The notes under the pieces: model-generated
What the model was told of the DNA's origin: nothing
The model's input: the letters and a program-made list of their open reading frames with translations, nothing else
Database searches by the model: none
Position numbers and translations under genes: made by a program
NCBI GenBank assembly: GCA_010015655.1
Contig: ML976715.1
Location: forward strand, 272,281 to 336,280
Direction of reading: 5' to 3'
Length of the DNA: 64,000 nt
DNA from: Bimuria novae-zelandiae CBS 107.79
Lineage: Eukaryota; Ascomycota; Dothideomycetes; Pleosporales; Didymosphaeriaceae
Part shown: positions 49,357 to 63,100 of the stretch, in pieces
Layout of the letters: each line of letters opens with the position of its first letter
Position numbering within the stretch: the stretch's first letter is position 1

Positions 49357-50348
49357 ATAGGCTAGTAGAGGAGACGCGTTAGACGTACGGCATACTAGCT
49401 AAAAATACCTATAATTTTAATAAGACAGGCTACGCTATAGGTATCGGAATAATATTAAAAGTAGTTTTAAGCTTTAATACTATAAGTAAAGTTATTACTA
49501 TACAGCTAGGTAATTATAAGTAAGTAATAATAATTAAAAAAGTATACGTATTTAGCTAGTTTATTTTACTTTTTATTATTTTATTAAAAAACCTTTACTA
49601 GACTAGCTAGTATAAAGATTTACCTTCCAATTAGGGAGTTACTATTAGCAATAATAGCTAGATAATAAATAATTTAAGCTTTATTTAGTTCAAGTATTTT
49701 AATTAATATATACTGTTTCGTACCTCTAGCGCCTACTAACTATTAATTCTAAATAGTTATAGTAGCCATGCTACGCTAGAGTTTGACTATTACTATGTAG
49801 AGGATAAGATTATTACCCTATATATGCCTCCGCACATGTCGCACGTCCTATAGCTACTAGATGTTGGCTACTTCTCGCCTCTAAAGGTGGCGCATAGGCA
49901 GCAGGTGCAGGAGCTCGGGTAATAAGGCATTTACTATATTAATATAATAGACTTCCTATAGATCTACCTACGCATTAGAGGAATAGTACTTTCTAGGTAA
50001 AATATTAAGGCTAGCTTTTAAGTAATAAGACTAGTCTTTACTTATATAAATTGCGTTCTATTATTACTTATTATAGTTAGGATGCTATTTTTACTAATAA
50101 TAGTAATTAATACTAAGGACGCATAGATAGTAAAGACGCTATATACTACTACTTAACTAAAATAGTAAGCTTAATATATTAAGGACTTATGTTATTATTA
50201 ATCATAAATTTTTGCTAATTAAGCTATTTGCTAAGTTATTAAAAGTTACTAGCTTATAATAGACTTAGTAACTATACTTATAGCAGAGGTAATAAAGTTT
50301 AGTAGACTAATTAGCGCCGCTAGCATAAGCAGTAGTAGCGGTAATAGT

Positions 50349-50589
50349 TATAAGGGGGCTTTGGGCCCGGGGGACCTGAGATGCCAGAAGAATACAGATA
50401 AATTTAATAAGGAGTTTAAGTAACTCCTCCCTACGCTATATATATAGCTTCTAAGTAAAAAGGACTAACTTTAGAGGGGCTAGGTCTATTTTCTAATACT
50501 TTAAAAGTACTTTAGTAGCTCTTAGGATTGCTTAAAGCTTAGGCTACGAGGTTTTTTAGCTAAGTACTTTAGAAGCCTAGTCTCTAATA
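50349..50589 (-). repeat. 3' LTR of Gypsy H
   Basis: 241 bp, TATAAGGGGGCTTTGGG to GTCTCTAATA. Aligned with the copy at 57637-57879. Confidence 0.9.
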
Positions 50590-53500
50590 TAGCCCCCCCC
50601 CTCTAATTACATAGCAGGAGAAGAGAAAAATTTCCTTATTTAAATTTACTAGACTTATAAGATTCGCTATATTTTAGATATTAGGCTAGAAACTACTATT
50701 CTATAAAGACTATTTCTTCTTACTATTTACCTTAGCGTAATAGTAAGCGTAGTCCTTTAGACAGTAAGTCGCGCTTGTCCTTTTAGTTATATACCTATCT
50801 ATACTCCTTATTAGCGTAACTTCTATAGTAAAAGTTCGCCTGTAGTGTTTTAAGTTCCTTATCTTATACTTTTACTTTTAAGCTTAGTTTAGTAAGCGTC
50901 TTACCTAGCTTTTTAACGTTTTTACTTTATAATTAATCGTTATACCTCTTTTTAAAATCTTAACTATGCTATAAAAGTCTAATTTTAATTTATAGTCTAG
51001 TAAAGGCGCTAGTAGCTATACTCTTAGTAGCTTTTCTTATAAAAAATATAAAATTTTATTTTTTTACTAGCCTTGCGCGTGTCCTTAAGGCATCCCTAAA
51101 GCTTTAGATTATAAATAACTACTATTAGGTAAGTTTCTTAGTTTTATTTTCAAGTTCTTAGCTAATTCTTTTAGGCTATTAATAGTCTTGAGATTAATCC
51201 TTTACTAGAGGATAAAGCTTCTACTAAGGAGGTTATTTACTACGTGTAGTAATTAGCTTCTATATATATAGTTTACTTAAGTAAAAGAGTTAACTGCGTT
51301 TCTTTTAGTAGCAAGCGCACTACCTTTTATGTTAAGTATATAAAGGATAGCGCTTACTATACTAGACTTATAAGTCTTATTCCTTAGGCTATATATTCCT
51401 TATTTAATACATTAATAGATCTAGCGCTTTATAACTAAAAAGAAGTACTTTGCTTAGATTATTTTTATCTAGCTAAAAGGTAAGAAGGGCTAGCGAGCTA
51501 ATAAGCTTAAAGTAAATATTAACTAGTTTACTAAAACGTAAAAGGTAGTGTCTACTAAATTTAAGCGTACCTTAGCTAAGTCTACTAAGGATAATAAAGC
51601 CTTTAAGCTTAATCTAAATACTAGCTATATATCTACTAGTACGGCGCAGGATCTATAGTTCCTTATTACTTAAATAAGCAAGATCCTAACTACCTTAAAG
51701 TAAATTTTATAAGTTACTTAGTCTAAAAAGGTAAGTCTTAATTCTATCTGCCTAAATTTCTTACTAATATTTCTAGAATTCTTCTAAGAAGATCTTTTAT
51801 AACTAGCTTAACTTACTCTATTTTATAGTTAAAGTAATCCTTAAATATAGCTCTAAGCTAAGTTTGCTTCTTAACGTAATATCACTATTTAAGATAGTTA
51901 GTAGTAAGTCCTATCTATCTAGCCTATTCTCTAAACCTTATATTAACCTATACTCTTAAAAGAGCTTTTGAAGGGTGACGACCTTAAGCTTTTAATTAAA
52001 AATTCTTAAGTTCTAGCGCTATTTATCCTACGTTTTATAGCTTATTTAGGATTGATTTTACTAGATTATAATAGTCTATTAAATAGTATGCCTCTAGTCT
52101 CTTTTATTTAAGAAATATAAATAATTACTTTCCTATTTCTTACTTCCTTGCCCTATGTCTAAATATTATCCAAAGTCCTTATTTTATATTAGGGCAAGCT
52201 CTGTCCTAGGAATTCTAAGCTTCTACCTTCCTATTCCTCGCCTATAGCCTAGGGCTTCCTACGCATATCTAATACAAGGCATCTTTTAAATAAAATACTT
52301 TAGTAGCCTATTTTATTTATTTTTATAGGGAGTAGTGTACTCCTTCCAGTAATCTAGAGCTTTATTATTTTAGAACTTTAAAGCTAGTTCTTATATCTAC
52401 TACTTATTATTTTACTATTTAATAAGGTACTTCGTAACTTTATTAAAGTAAGAGCGCTTTTTTTTTAAATAATATCTTCTACTTTATACTCCTCCCTATC
52501 CTGGAAAATGGCCTCAAGTGAGGAATTATTTACCTGTTAGCTAGGCAACAGATCCCCAGGGTATAACCTTAGCCTGTTTACGTAAAACACTAGGTATATT
52601 CCTAGAGGCACGTCTAGCTCTACTATATAAGTTTTAACTACCTTTTTAACTATAAACTTTTTATTTTTCTAATTTAGTTTCTTACTTAGTTATAGGTTAA
52701 ATAGGTAGTCCTTATACTATAAGTATACTTTATTTTTAACTCTTACAATTAGGGCGTTCTTATAGCTATAGTTTACTTAGACCTTCTATTCTTACTACGC
52801 GTTAGCTAATTTTGCCTATATAAAGTTAAATACTATATAGAATTTCTTTATTATATTCTAAGTAGTAGCTACTAGGTCTATTCTCTTCCTTTGCTCCAAG
52901 GCTGCCTCTTTATTATAAATGAGTCTTATAGGATCCACGTCGTACCCGTGCTAAAGAAAAAATAGGCTTACTCTTATAAATATTACTACGCGTCCTTTAA
53001 TCACGATTTATATAATTAAGAGCTATTAGGCCTAGTTTAATTAGTCTTACTTATAGTATATCCTTAGAATCTACTCTAGTACTAAGTTAATGCGTTCTAT
53101 CTAGCTATTAGTTTATAGGTGTTTAGCTATAGAAAGTCTCTAATTTATATTTATCTTAAAGTATAGCTTTATTTAAAAGTCGCTAATAAACTATGTTCCC
53201 TAATTTAAGACTATAAAGTTAGGAAGGAAATATTATGCTATCTAAAACCTTAAAAAAGTATTAACTATTATAAAAACTAATAGATTTAGTATAGCTACTA
53301 CTAAAAAGTCTTTACTAAACTAGTCTATTATTATTATAATGTGTTAGTAACCCTTGCTTTTTTGAAGGCCTATAATAAAGTTTATAAAAAGATCCTTTTA
53401 TCCCTTTTTTAATACAGGTAAAAGTTTAAGTAGTTCTTACTTTAGCTCTTACTAAAGCTTTATCCTATAGTAGACGTTATAATTCTAAACGTACCTCTAG

Positions 53501-56500
53501 ATATAGTCTAATATTCTAAGGAAGAAGTAGTCTTAGGCTAAGATCTTATACATATTCTCTTTCCTAAAATAGCCTAAGGTTAGCAAGATATGTGTCGCGA
53601 CTATTAAACAAGTGCGCAACGGTTCTAAATTAGGTACCTAGTAGCGCCCTCTATAGTAGAGGAATCTGGCACTGTCTATCTAGTACTTTAAGATTACTAC
53701 CTTAATCTTTAGTATTAATAGGAATTACCTTTATTTTTTTTAGACTATAGTTTTTGCAGCGTAAAATTCCTTATTAAAAGTATTAGCTTTTACTTTTATT
53801 TATAATATCTTTAATTAGCGAGTGCCCCTATCTAGCCTAGCTAGGGCTAGGCTACTAAGTTATTTAGTATAAATACTTTTATCCCCTTACTTTAAAATAG
53901 GGAGAACCTTATTTAGGTTATTTAACCTAAATAGCACCTTTAGTATTTTAGCTTTAGTTCGTGCGCGGCTTCTTGTAACTACAGTTCTTATATATATAGG
54001 TAAGTCTAGGAGGAGATCCTTAATAAGCTTTTATAATTAAAATACCTTATATCTATTATTAGTTAAAATCTATATTAATAACTACACCTTCCAAAACTTT
54101 GGTCTTTTATTATTTACTTTTATAAGTAAATTTTACTTTTTAGGCGACAACGCATCTGCTTTTAAATTTACTAACTTTAAGTACTAGATAAATATTATAT
54201 TTATATTACTTAAAGTCTATAATTAGTAAATATGCTGCTTCTCGAGTTTTCTCTTTTCCGCGAAGTAGGTAAGGTTCTTATAGTCTATATATACTATTAG
54301 GTGCTTTATGGCCTAACATATGTAATCCTACTCCTTTACACACTTTACTATTACTAATATCTCCTTATCGTGAATCTCGTAATTATATTCCGCGGGGCTA
54401 TTTTTAGTAAAGAAGTATACTATAGGCCTTAGTATACTTTCTTAATTATACTAAAAAAAGTAACTTTTTATAAACTATTCTAATACGTCTGCTTCTAGGA
54501 CGGAGTCCCTATTAGGATTAAAGTAAGCTAGGACTAGCTCTATAATAAAAATTTCTTTAAGAAGTTAAACGCATGCTACTACTTTTATTTTTATTAAAAC
54601 CTTACGCTCTTCTTAATAAGTTTAGTAAAGGGGCTTATAATCTTAGAGAAATTCTTAATAAATTAGTAATAAAAGTTTATAGATCTAATAAAAGTTTATA
54701 CTTTTTTAACTAAAATAGGCGCTACTTACTTTTCAATCGTTTTAACTTTTTTCAGATCTATGCTTACGCCTTCGCCTATAGTAATAATAAATTCTAGGTA
54801 TTTAATCTTTTTAACACAGAATTCGAACTTTTTAATATTAAGCTATAGTTCTATAGCTACTAGCTTTTAAATTATCGTGCGGACTTTCTCTACATAATCT
54901 CTTTTTAATCCTAAGGAAAAGATTAGGACGTTATTTATATACGCGGAATAGAATTCGTCTAGGTGCTTCTTTAGTACCTAGTTTATATATTACTAAAATG
55001 TGCTAGGTGCGTTCGCTAATCTAAATAAGACTACTAGCTATTTATAAAGGCTAAATTAGGTCTAAAAAGTAGTCTTCTACTCTTCTCCTTTCGCGATATA
55101 GAGTTTATAAAACGCCTAGATTACGATTAGCTTAAAAAAATATTTTACCTTTACTAATAACTAGAGTATTTTACTAATTAACAGTAATAAGTACTAGTCC
55201 TTCTTTAAGAGCGCGTTTAGCGCTTAATAGTCTATATAGATCCTTAGTCTACTACTAGGTTTCTTAATAAATAACACTTGCACAGCTACGCTAGATTTTC
55301 TAACTTAAATAAAACTATAATTTAAATACTTTAGTAGCTCCTTTTTAAGTACGAGAAGTTTCTCTCTTAATATATTATAAAGGGGGCTATAGGGAATCTC
55401 TAGAGTAGTGCTATTTTTCTTTATTAGTAAGATAGAATAGTAAATTTCTGTACTTTAATAAGGGGGTAAGTAGTCTACCTTATTTTTTAAAAATCCTTTT
55501 TGGAGATTTTTAAACTCCTCTAAAAGCGCCTCCTTTAGGTCTATTTGAGATTTTAGAGTTAATGCCTTTTAGATATTCTTTAGTAATACTATAAAGACTC
55601 TTAACCTATTTTATACTTTTAGTTTTTTTAGTCTAACGCTAATAGGGCACTTATAGTTACTTTTTATAAACTCTAAGGCACTAATTTCCCTTTCCTATCT
55701 TTAATATATATCCTAGTATTCCCTATCTAAATAGACTTCTTAGCTAGGGCTACTCTAACATAATTCTAAGTTAGCTATAGTTTATTTAGAATTATGTTAT
55801 ACTTTTTCTCTCCTTTAGAGATTTATAACTAATACTATTTTATATAGCTCTTTATGTTGATCTCTACCTCTATAGTCTAACTTATATATAAGACCTAGCT
55901 ATTTACTCTAAGGACTCTAATCTTCCTTTTTAGGTTATTATACTCTAGGCCTGCCTTTTAGATAAATTTCTTAAAAATAAACCTATACGTTAAGTATCTA
56001 GAATCGATTATTATAAATATAAATATAGTGTTATTTACTAGTATATATATAGTAATTAGTATTAAGTCTAGCTACCTTTTCTAAAAGTTATTATAATTTA
56101 TCTTAGGGTCCTTACTTAGCTTATTCTTCTCCTGTCCGCGCCTTTAGGCAGGGAAACTTAGTTTTCTAACTTTTATTAATAGGCTTTTTTATAGAGTTAT
56201 CCTCTTCTTTAGCCTTTCGCTAGCTAGCCTAAGTTTTACTTAGCCTCTAAGCTAGTAAAAGGGAGTACTAACTTGTATAGTATCCTTTTTTACTATAATA
56301 AAAACAGGCGCCTTCTTTACCTCGCTTTTAGAGTACGCTCTCGGATACCTATATAGCCTATCTGCGCTTACTCTCTCCTTTAGGCTTTTGTTATAGGGCC
56401 CTTTCCGTTTTAACCTAGAAAGTAGGCTCCTAATTTATAGTATTATTTATAGATACTTTCCTTTAGGATCGCGATTATTATAAGCAGTTTTAAAATAGGT

Positions 56501-57636
56501 TCTTTTTTATAGAGGCTACCTAGTCTTATAGTCTTTATAAGGTCTAATCCTAGCCTACCTTTACACTAATTATTTAATCCTAGAGGTCCTCTTATATAGC
56601 TTATTAGTAAATAACTTTTAATATTTCTTTATTATCTATTTCTCTAGCTTCTATAGCTAATTAGTTTAATAGTATATTAAAGTTACTTAACTTTATTACT
56701 TCTTATTAAAGCTTATAAAGTTTATTTTAAGCAATTTCTTCCTTTATTAAGCTCTAAAATAAGTTTTCTAAAAACGCCTAAAATTTTTCTATAATATAAT
56801 TAGAATTCCTTTTAATATATACTAGACTAATAGAGGCCGCGCGTCCTTCTAGGCGACTTATAATATACCCTAAAAGGCCTTAAAGGACCTTTCTATTTTC
56901 TTAGATTTTATAGTCTATTTACGCTTATTAAATACGCTATTAGTTCTATTCTCCCTTAAGTAAAAGTAGGTCCGCTACTTTAGGCTACCAAAAAACTATA
57001 TATTTATTACTTTAAGTAGCTAGTGCTTAACTTAAACTTACTTACGCCGTAAGTAATAATTAGTTTACTATTTAAGTAATCTATATAATTATTTTTACGC
57101 TTAAAAATAAGAGTAAAGTAAAGATACTTACTATAGACGTTAGTCCGTTTACTATTCCCCTATCTTACTCTTCTTTTTTAGGCAGAGAATAGTTTTCTAT
57201 AGTACTTTTATCTTACTTATTACTTATAACTATGCTAGAGTCCTCTTATTTTATAAGGTACTAGATATAGCGTATCTACTCCCTTTAAGTAGGCAGGTCG
57301 TACCCTTCCTGCGATAGTTTTGCATAAAGTCTTTCCTTTAGAGAGGCTCTTCCTAGGCTATCTATAATAACGCCGCGCGTTTATATAACCTATACTCCTA
57401 ATTATAAGCGTGTACCTTTTATAAAGGACTTAGCCTACCCTTTTATATTTTATTTTATTTAATTAAGCGTCTATTAGGGCCTTTATCTTTTTAATTACTT
57501 ACTAAGGAGGAGCTTAGTATTCTTTTTTAGTTATAGCTCCTACTTAGAACTACTACTTTATTTAGTAATTAGTAAATAGGAGAGATAGTTATCCTGTAAT
57601 AATTACTTTTAAAAAAGAATAAATAATTAAATTTAA

Positions 57637-57879
57637 TATAAGGGGGCTTTAGGACTAGGGAACCTAAGATACTAAAAATATATAAATAAATTTAATAGGG
57701 AGTTTAAGTAGCTTCTTTCCACGCTATATATATATAGCTTTTGAGTAGAAAGGACTAACTCTAAAGTGGCTAGGTCTGTTTCTTAATACTTTAGAGGTAT
57801 CCTAGTAGCTCTTAGAGTTGCTTAAGGCTTAGGCCACGAGGTTTCTCAGCCGAGTACTTCAGAGGCCTAGCCTCTAACA
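57637..57879 (-). repeat. 5' LTR of Gypsy H
   Basis: 243 bp, TATAAGGGGGCTTTAGG to GCCTCTAACA. The right half is less mutated than the 3' LTR. Confidence 0.9.
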
Positions 57880-58192
57880 ATAGTATATTACTTATAAAGG
57901 AGCTCTATAGGCTATAGAAGGCTAATTACTTACTATAGAGGCTAAAAGGGTAGTATAGTAGGTGGAGTAAGAGGAGCGCGTAGGTCGATAATAAGCACTA
58001 TCTACGTGTAGTAACTATCACAAATAAGACTATAGAAGAACTTAGTATACTTAAAGTCTATAGTTATTTAATAAATTTATTTTTAGTATATTTAACTGTA
58101 ACGTTATTAAGCTATCGTATAAAAAGGCGCGTCCATTTTTGTTGGATGGCCAGATGACTAATATGGCTGAATAAGTAATAAAACACGTTATA

Positions 58193-60107
58193 ACGTATTC
58201 TACTAGTTAGTGAGACACACTAGTTAGTGGGATACCTTACTAAAACTAACGCGGCTGTTTACACGATAGCTTAATAATATAATAATTAAATTTAATATAG
58301 AAAGATTAATATAATAACTACGATCTTTAGGTATACTAAATCCTTTTATAGCCTTACTTATAGTAGTTACTATATATAGGTAGTACTTATAGTTGTCCTA
58401 CACGGTCCTCCTACTCTACCTGCTAGAGCATCCTTTTAGCCTCTATAGCTAGCCTTTAACCTTCCTTAGCCTATAGAGTCCTCTACACGCAATTTACTAT
58501 CTACGTTTATTTTATTTTTATTTATAATAATAATTAGTGGCCTATAGCTTCCTAACTTCCTCTATTAAGAGAGTTACTAAGTTTATTATAAGCTAATAGC
58601 TTTTAATAAGCTATGCGATAGCTTAGCTTATAAGGCCTTAAAACTCTTATTATAAATAATTATATATAAATCTAGCCTGTTACTTAACCTAAGCAGTAGT
58701 ATAAGGCGTCTTAACTATCTATGCTACCTTAGCGCCTAATACTATCCTTAGTAGTAATAGTGTCTTAACTATAGTTAGGCATAAGAGAACCTAATCTAGA
58801 TAAGAAGGCACTAGCCCTATTGCTTAAAAGCTAGCCTTAATATTCTGCTTTGTAAAGACAATCCTACGTACGCGTGGAAACTCCCCTTTCTCTATATAGT
58901 AGATACCTTGTCGGGCAAGCTTAGCAACCTTATGTCTGTACGCTGCCTTAACAGGTGATAAACAGCTAATATCTAGAGGCTATAAGAGGTGGCTCGTGTG
59001 GACAGGTATGTAGGGACTAATAATCCTGTATACCTTATAGTACTAATTAAATTTAGGAGTAGCATAGCTACTATAACTATTTAAGATAAGTAGCCACTAG
59101 GTGCCTACTATATAAGACTCTATATACTAATTAAAGTACTCTAGCTAGGCAAGCTTAAAATTATTTATTATTTAGTTATTATTACTAATAGCTAGTACCT
59201 AGCTAGCAGGTAGGTTAGTATACTTACTAGCTTAATAAAGTTTACTAGGTAAGATAATAAAGGGTAATATAAACTACCTAGCTACGTAAATAGCTTTAAT
59301 TATTATAATATAGTTATAATTACCTAGCTATATATCACGATGCCTATATATACTATCCTATATTTTGTAACGATAGCTATCGTTACTTGTTCCTTTTGGG
59401 AATTTATGGCGGCGTGGTATAGGGCGACGTATATTACACTATATATATATAGCCCCTGCCTATATTATTTAAGATAGTTATTACTCTAGACGTAAAGGCA
59501 ATCCCTATTATAAAGCCTATCTTATTAAAATTATAAATATTTATATTTAGTATACTGTATATCTGTCACGTCTCCTGTATAAGCTTATACTAGGTAAATA
59601 TTTTAATAGGATTCTTATAAAGTGCATTCTAACTGTAGAAACTTTTAAAATATTTAGTTTATAAATTTAACTAAGTTTTAATAAAGCGTAATACCTAGTT
59701 CTTACTTATAAGCTATATAGTAAGAATTTAGCTACGTATAGTAAGTAAATAGTTAGTTATTTTATATATATTAATAATATAGGATAGAAATTTATATTAG
59801 TTAAAGTTTAAAATTTACTCTACTAGGGCCTACTTTTCTATAAAGTGCAGCTTTTTATTTTAGGCATTAGTAGTAGCTTAAAATAAAGTACTATTAACGC
59901 GTTTATAGACTATAAATTAAGGGATATTATAGAGTCTTGTCGCTTTTTAATAGCTAAAGACCTAGCTAGTCTAAATCGCCTGTTTTAATAGAGCAAGTCT
60001 ACCTTCTTTTTAGAGATTCTAGGTGTACTGTGTGGCTATCATCGCGGGTATTGTGTAAAGACGCGTCGTGATTTTGGTGGGGTGTCCCATTGACTGGTGG
60101 AACACGT
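58193..60107 (-). mobile_element. pogo/Fot DNA transposon II, TSD TA
   Basis: 1,915 bp, inverse orientation to pogo I. Left repeat ACGTATTCTACTAGTTAGTG and right repeat complement ACGTGTTCCACCAGTCAATG are RIP-separated versions of one sequence, flanked by TA (58191-58192, 60108-60109). The HTH-coding part (59640-60000) is the reverse complement of 35440-35800 in pogo I; the C-terminal part (58370-58500) matches 57900-58000. It starts two bases after the TA that closes pogo I. Only the outer right end is unmutated. Confidence 0.88.
59367..59386. repeat. 20-bp perfect palindrome in pogo II
   Basis: GTAACGATAGCTATCGTTAC. It lies in a less mutated patch, about 59366-59440, bounded by TGTAA and TTACA, and pogo II is some 80 bp longer than pogo I. 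It may be a tiny inserted element. Confidence 0.7.
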
Positions 60108-60116
60108 TATATACTA

Positions 60117-63100
60117 GTGTATCGACGCACTAGTTGAGTCAGTTCACTTGTTAGGTCACCTCATCAAAATCCCTCTCACAACAACATTGAGTTTCTGAAC
60201 CATCCATGATAGCTTAATTATTCTAATAATTTATTAAGATACTAAACAAACTACTATAAAAAAGATATACTATTTAAATTTTTATAGAACCTTAATATTC
60301 TAGCTAATCTAGATTATTCTCCTAGGTAAAGGATCACGTGCATGGGCACCCCCCCTATCCTCTATATTAACTTTATGCTTCTGTTTTTTCTATACAGGCT
60401 TTATAATAGGCTGTAAAGCCTTCCTCTTTTCTATTTAGAAAGTTTATGTAGACTTCTAGGTATTCTATTTCTCTTATTTCTTACGTTCCTAGGTAGCCTA
60501 TTTTTTAGTCTTAATTCTTTCCTTCTTTTTTTTTCTTAACTTTTAACCTTTCTCTTTCTTTTTTCTTTTAAAATTGAATGAACTCCTGTTAAGCCTTTTT
60601 TTACCTTAGTATAAGCTTTTTTAAGTTTTTGCTCCTTTTTTTATTATTTCTTAATCCTCTTACGGAACTAAGCCTTCCTTATCTTCTTTAGTGACTAGAA
60701 AACTACTCTACTATAGTACTCCTAACGTTATTAAAGGTTAAGAGTCTTGCCTTTCTTCTTATATTTTTTTAAGATAAAACAGCCTGTCGTAGGCCTTTTA
60801 TTTTAGTATAGAGGAGGTTATTTTGAATAGAGATATAGTAGAGTAAACGTTAAATCTTTTAAACCTTTTTACTACTCTAATCTTTAACTTAAGACTATAT
60901 AAGGCTTTTAATTTTAAGCTAATCCTCTTTACTAAGTACTAAGATAGAGCTTTTTTATAATTCTTTAACTTCTAGTGTTAATTTAATAAATCTTTTAAGT
61001 ATAACCTTTTTGTTAGAAGGCTATATACTAGTTACCTTAAATATTATAAGAATAAGACCTTTTTAAAGAAGTTAGTTTTGGCTTCTTAGAATAAAGGAAA
61101 GAAGTCTCCCTTAGTAATTAAAATTAGGCCTTAAGTATTATAGAGGTATTTTATAAGCGCGTTAAAGTAGTTTATTTAAAAAGGCTTAAATATTACTATA
61201 TCTAGTAGTTAAAGCGTGTAAGTTAAATAAGGAAGAAATACTATAACTAGAATTTAATTCTAGTTATAGTAGTTAAAGAATTCTATAGTAACGTAAGATT
61301 TATAGCTATTAAGAATTAATAGCCTCTACGCGCGTTAATCCTTTTAAGCTTTCTTTTTTATATATTAATTAAACACCTGTTTAAGCTAGGCAAGGCCTAT
61401 ATTATTATTACTTTATTTATTTAAAGATAAACTAATAAAGGTATTGTGTTTTCTAATCCTAATACCTTCTACCTACGTTGATTGAAGACTTGAGTTGGTA
61501 GAGGCAAAGAGAAGCCCGGATAGGAGAGCTAATCTATTACTATAAATATAGGCTAATAATATTATCTACTCTTAATTCCTATCTTAAAGAGCTTCTCTTA
61601 CTTCCTTACTATTTTATATAGCCTTACTAAAGATCCTTTTACTGCTTCTTATCACCCTAATAAGAAACCCCTTCTTATCTATATTATATATATATTAAGG
61701 TAATATCTTGTATTCCTTAATCTTTTTAAGTAGGAGTTAAAAAAAGAGTTAATATTTATTTTTTAAATTAGCTTAGTAGCGTTTATAGTCTATTCTAGTA
61801 GTCTAGTAAGCCTTAATAGTTATCTTATTTTAGTTTAAAAATTAGGTAACCTAGCTCTTGCCTATAGATTATTTAGCTATTAAAAAAGCGAAATTCTGTA
61901 CTATCTCCCTTATAAGTTATAGACGACAAGCTATAAGATCTTTAATATACTTTACAGTACTAGGACATTAGTCTGTTGATACCGAAAATTTCAACTTTTT
62001 TGACAGTAATTTCAAGGCCTCAATTGAATGCTATTTCAGTACTTTGTTTGCCAGCCTCTAGCTTTTATCACTGCCTGTATTCTCCTTGGCATAGAATCAA
62101 TGAGCTTCTTTATAAGACCCTGGGGCAGGGCTCGCTAAGCTTCTTGGGCAGCGTCGATAAATGCGTCTCTATTAATCTGCTGCCACCCTTGGTCCTCTAA
62201 TTCCGGATGTAATTCAATTACCTTCTGTTTAAGTGCCTACTAGAGGTACTCAATTAGATTAAGGTTAGGTAAGTAAGGAGGGAAATCTAGAACTTTAATG
62301 TCTATTGCCTCTAGCCAGAGGGCCATCTTGTGGGCGGTATAAATTAGTGCATTATCCATCTAATAGATAGTATCTTCATCTAATACTAGTAGGAGCCCTT
62401 CCTCTAGCGCCCAGATATATGAGCGTGCACTGTAGCCATTCCGTGGAGCTTGTGGATCTCGTTCCATTGCGATAAGTTTAGATCGACCTTCATACCAGAA
62501 GCAGGCCCAGAATATCTGTACTATCCCCTTCTAAATATCCTCCTCTTCAATCTTATCGTGATCCTATTTTTAGAGTGGCGTCTTAAAGACCTAGATTCTC
62601 TTCTTTCCCTTGCCTCGCTCTACTAAGACCTTATTAGAAAAAGTCACGCTTTTAAAGTTAAAATTCTACATCCGCTAAGCCTATTAACGCCTTAATCTTG
62701 TATATGCTAGAGTAAGCTTAGGCCTCTTCTTTACTACCTAGTTCGTAATATAGTGTTTCTTAAGCAGCTAATAGAGTGTCTTATAATAAACCTATACGCC
62801 TGCAACTTTAGCCTTTAGCTATACATACTTAATTCTAGGGTGCTAGCGAGCGATTTAAAGGAGTAATTATTCTTATTAGCGTGTAAGCTTCTTTAGCTAA
62901 CTAGATCGAGGTAAAGATTTAGTTATATTATAGTTGTTCTATTACTTAATTGTGTTATAAAATATCTGCCGTGTGTAGCTAAAACGCGACGTAATTAAAG
63001 CTTTTAATTCTCTTGCCTCTACTATAAATAATATCCTAGCTCTTTGCAATTTACTTAATTTATTATTCCTCCCTTAATTACTACTAATTTTCCTGCCAAA

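Larger units (their letters stand above)
50349..57879 (-). mobile_element. Ty3/Gypsy retrotransposon H, full length, TSD ATAGT
   Basis: 7,531 bp inside the 3' part of pogo I, flanked by ATAGT at 50344-50348 and 57880-57884. Minus-strand coding. Reverse transcriptase box near 54930-54960 reads SAYINNVLIF where YLDDVLI is expected. RNase H near 54215-54425 reads [18 protein letters not shown] and YKNLTYFAEKRKLEKQ. Integrase lies left (about 52900-54000), gag right. Polypurine tract AGAGGGGGGGGC sits beside the 3' LTR (50592-50603). Heavily RIP-mutated. A family different from A/B and from G. Confidence 0.92.
35319..58188 (+). mobile_element. pogo/Fot DNA transposon I, expanded by nested insertions, TSD TA
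   Basis: Inverted repeats of about 63 bp, ACGTGTTTTATCACTCATCC at the left and its mutated complement ending AATAAAACACGT at the right, flanked by TA (35317-35318, 58189-58190). Own sequence is 35319-35859, 49362-50348 and 57885-58188, about 1.83 kb, a normal size for this group. The transposase starts at ATG 35401 (MPATQYTQQL) with an HTH-like N-terminus. Across Gypsy B it continues as NFNKTGYAIGIGI (normally NFDETGFxMG) near 49413-49455, then LNSYSSHATLEFD and LYMPPHMSHV..LLDVG near 49750-49870 (DDE core). RIP stops throughout, except the left inverted repeat and first codons, which are unmutated. Confidence 0.92.

Noticed and set aside
61976..62200. 74-codon plus-strand frame
   Set aside because: Antisense to the readable Tc1/mariner transposase.
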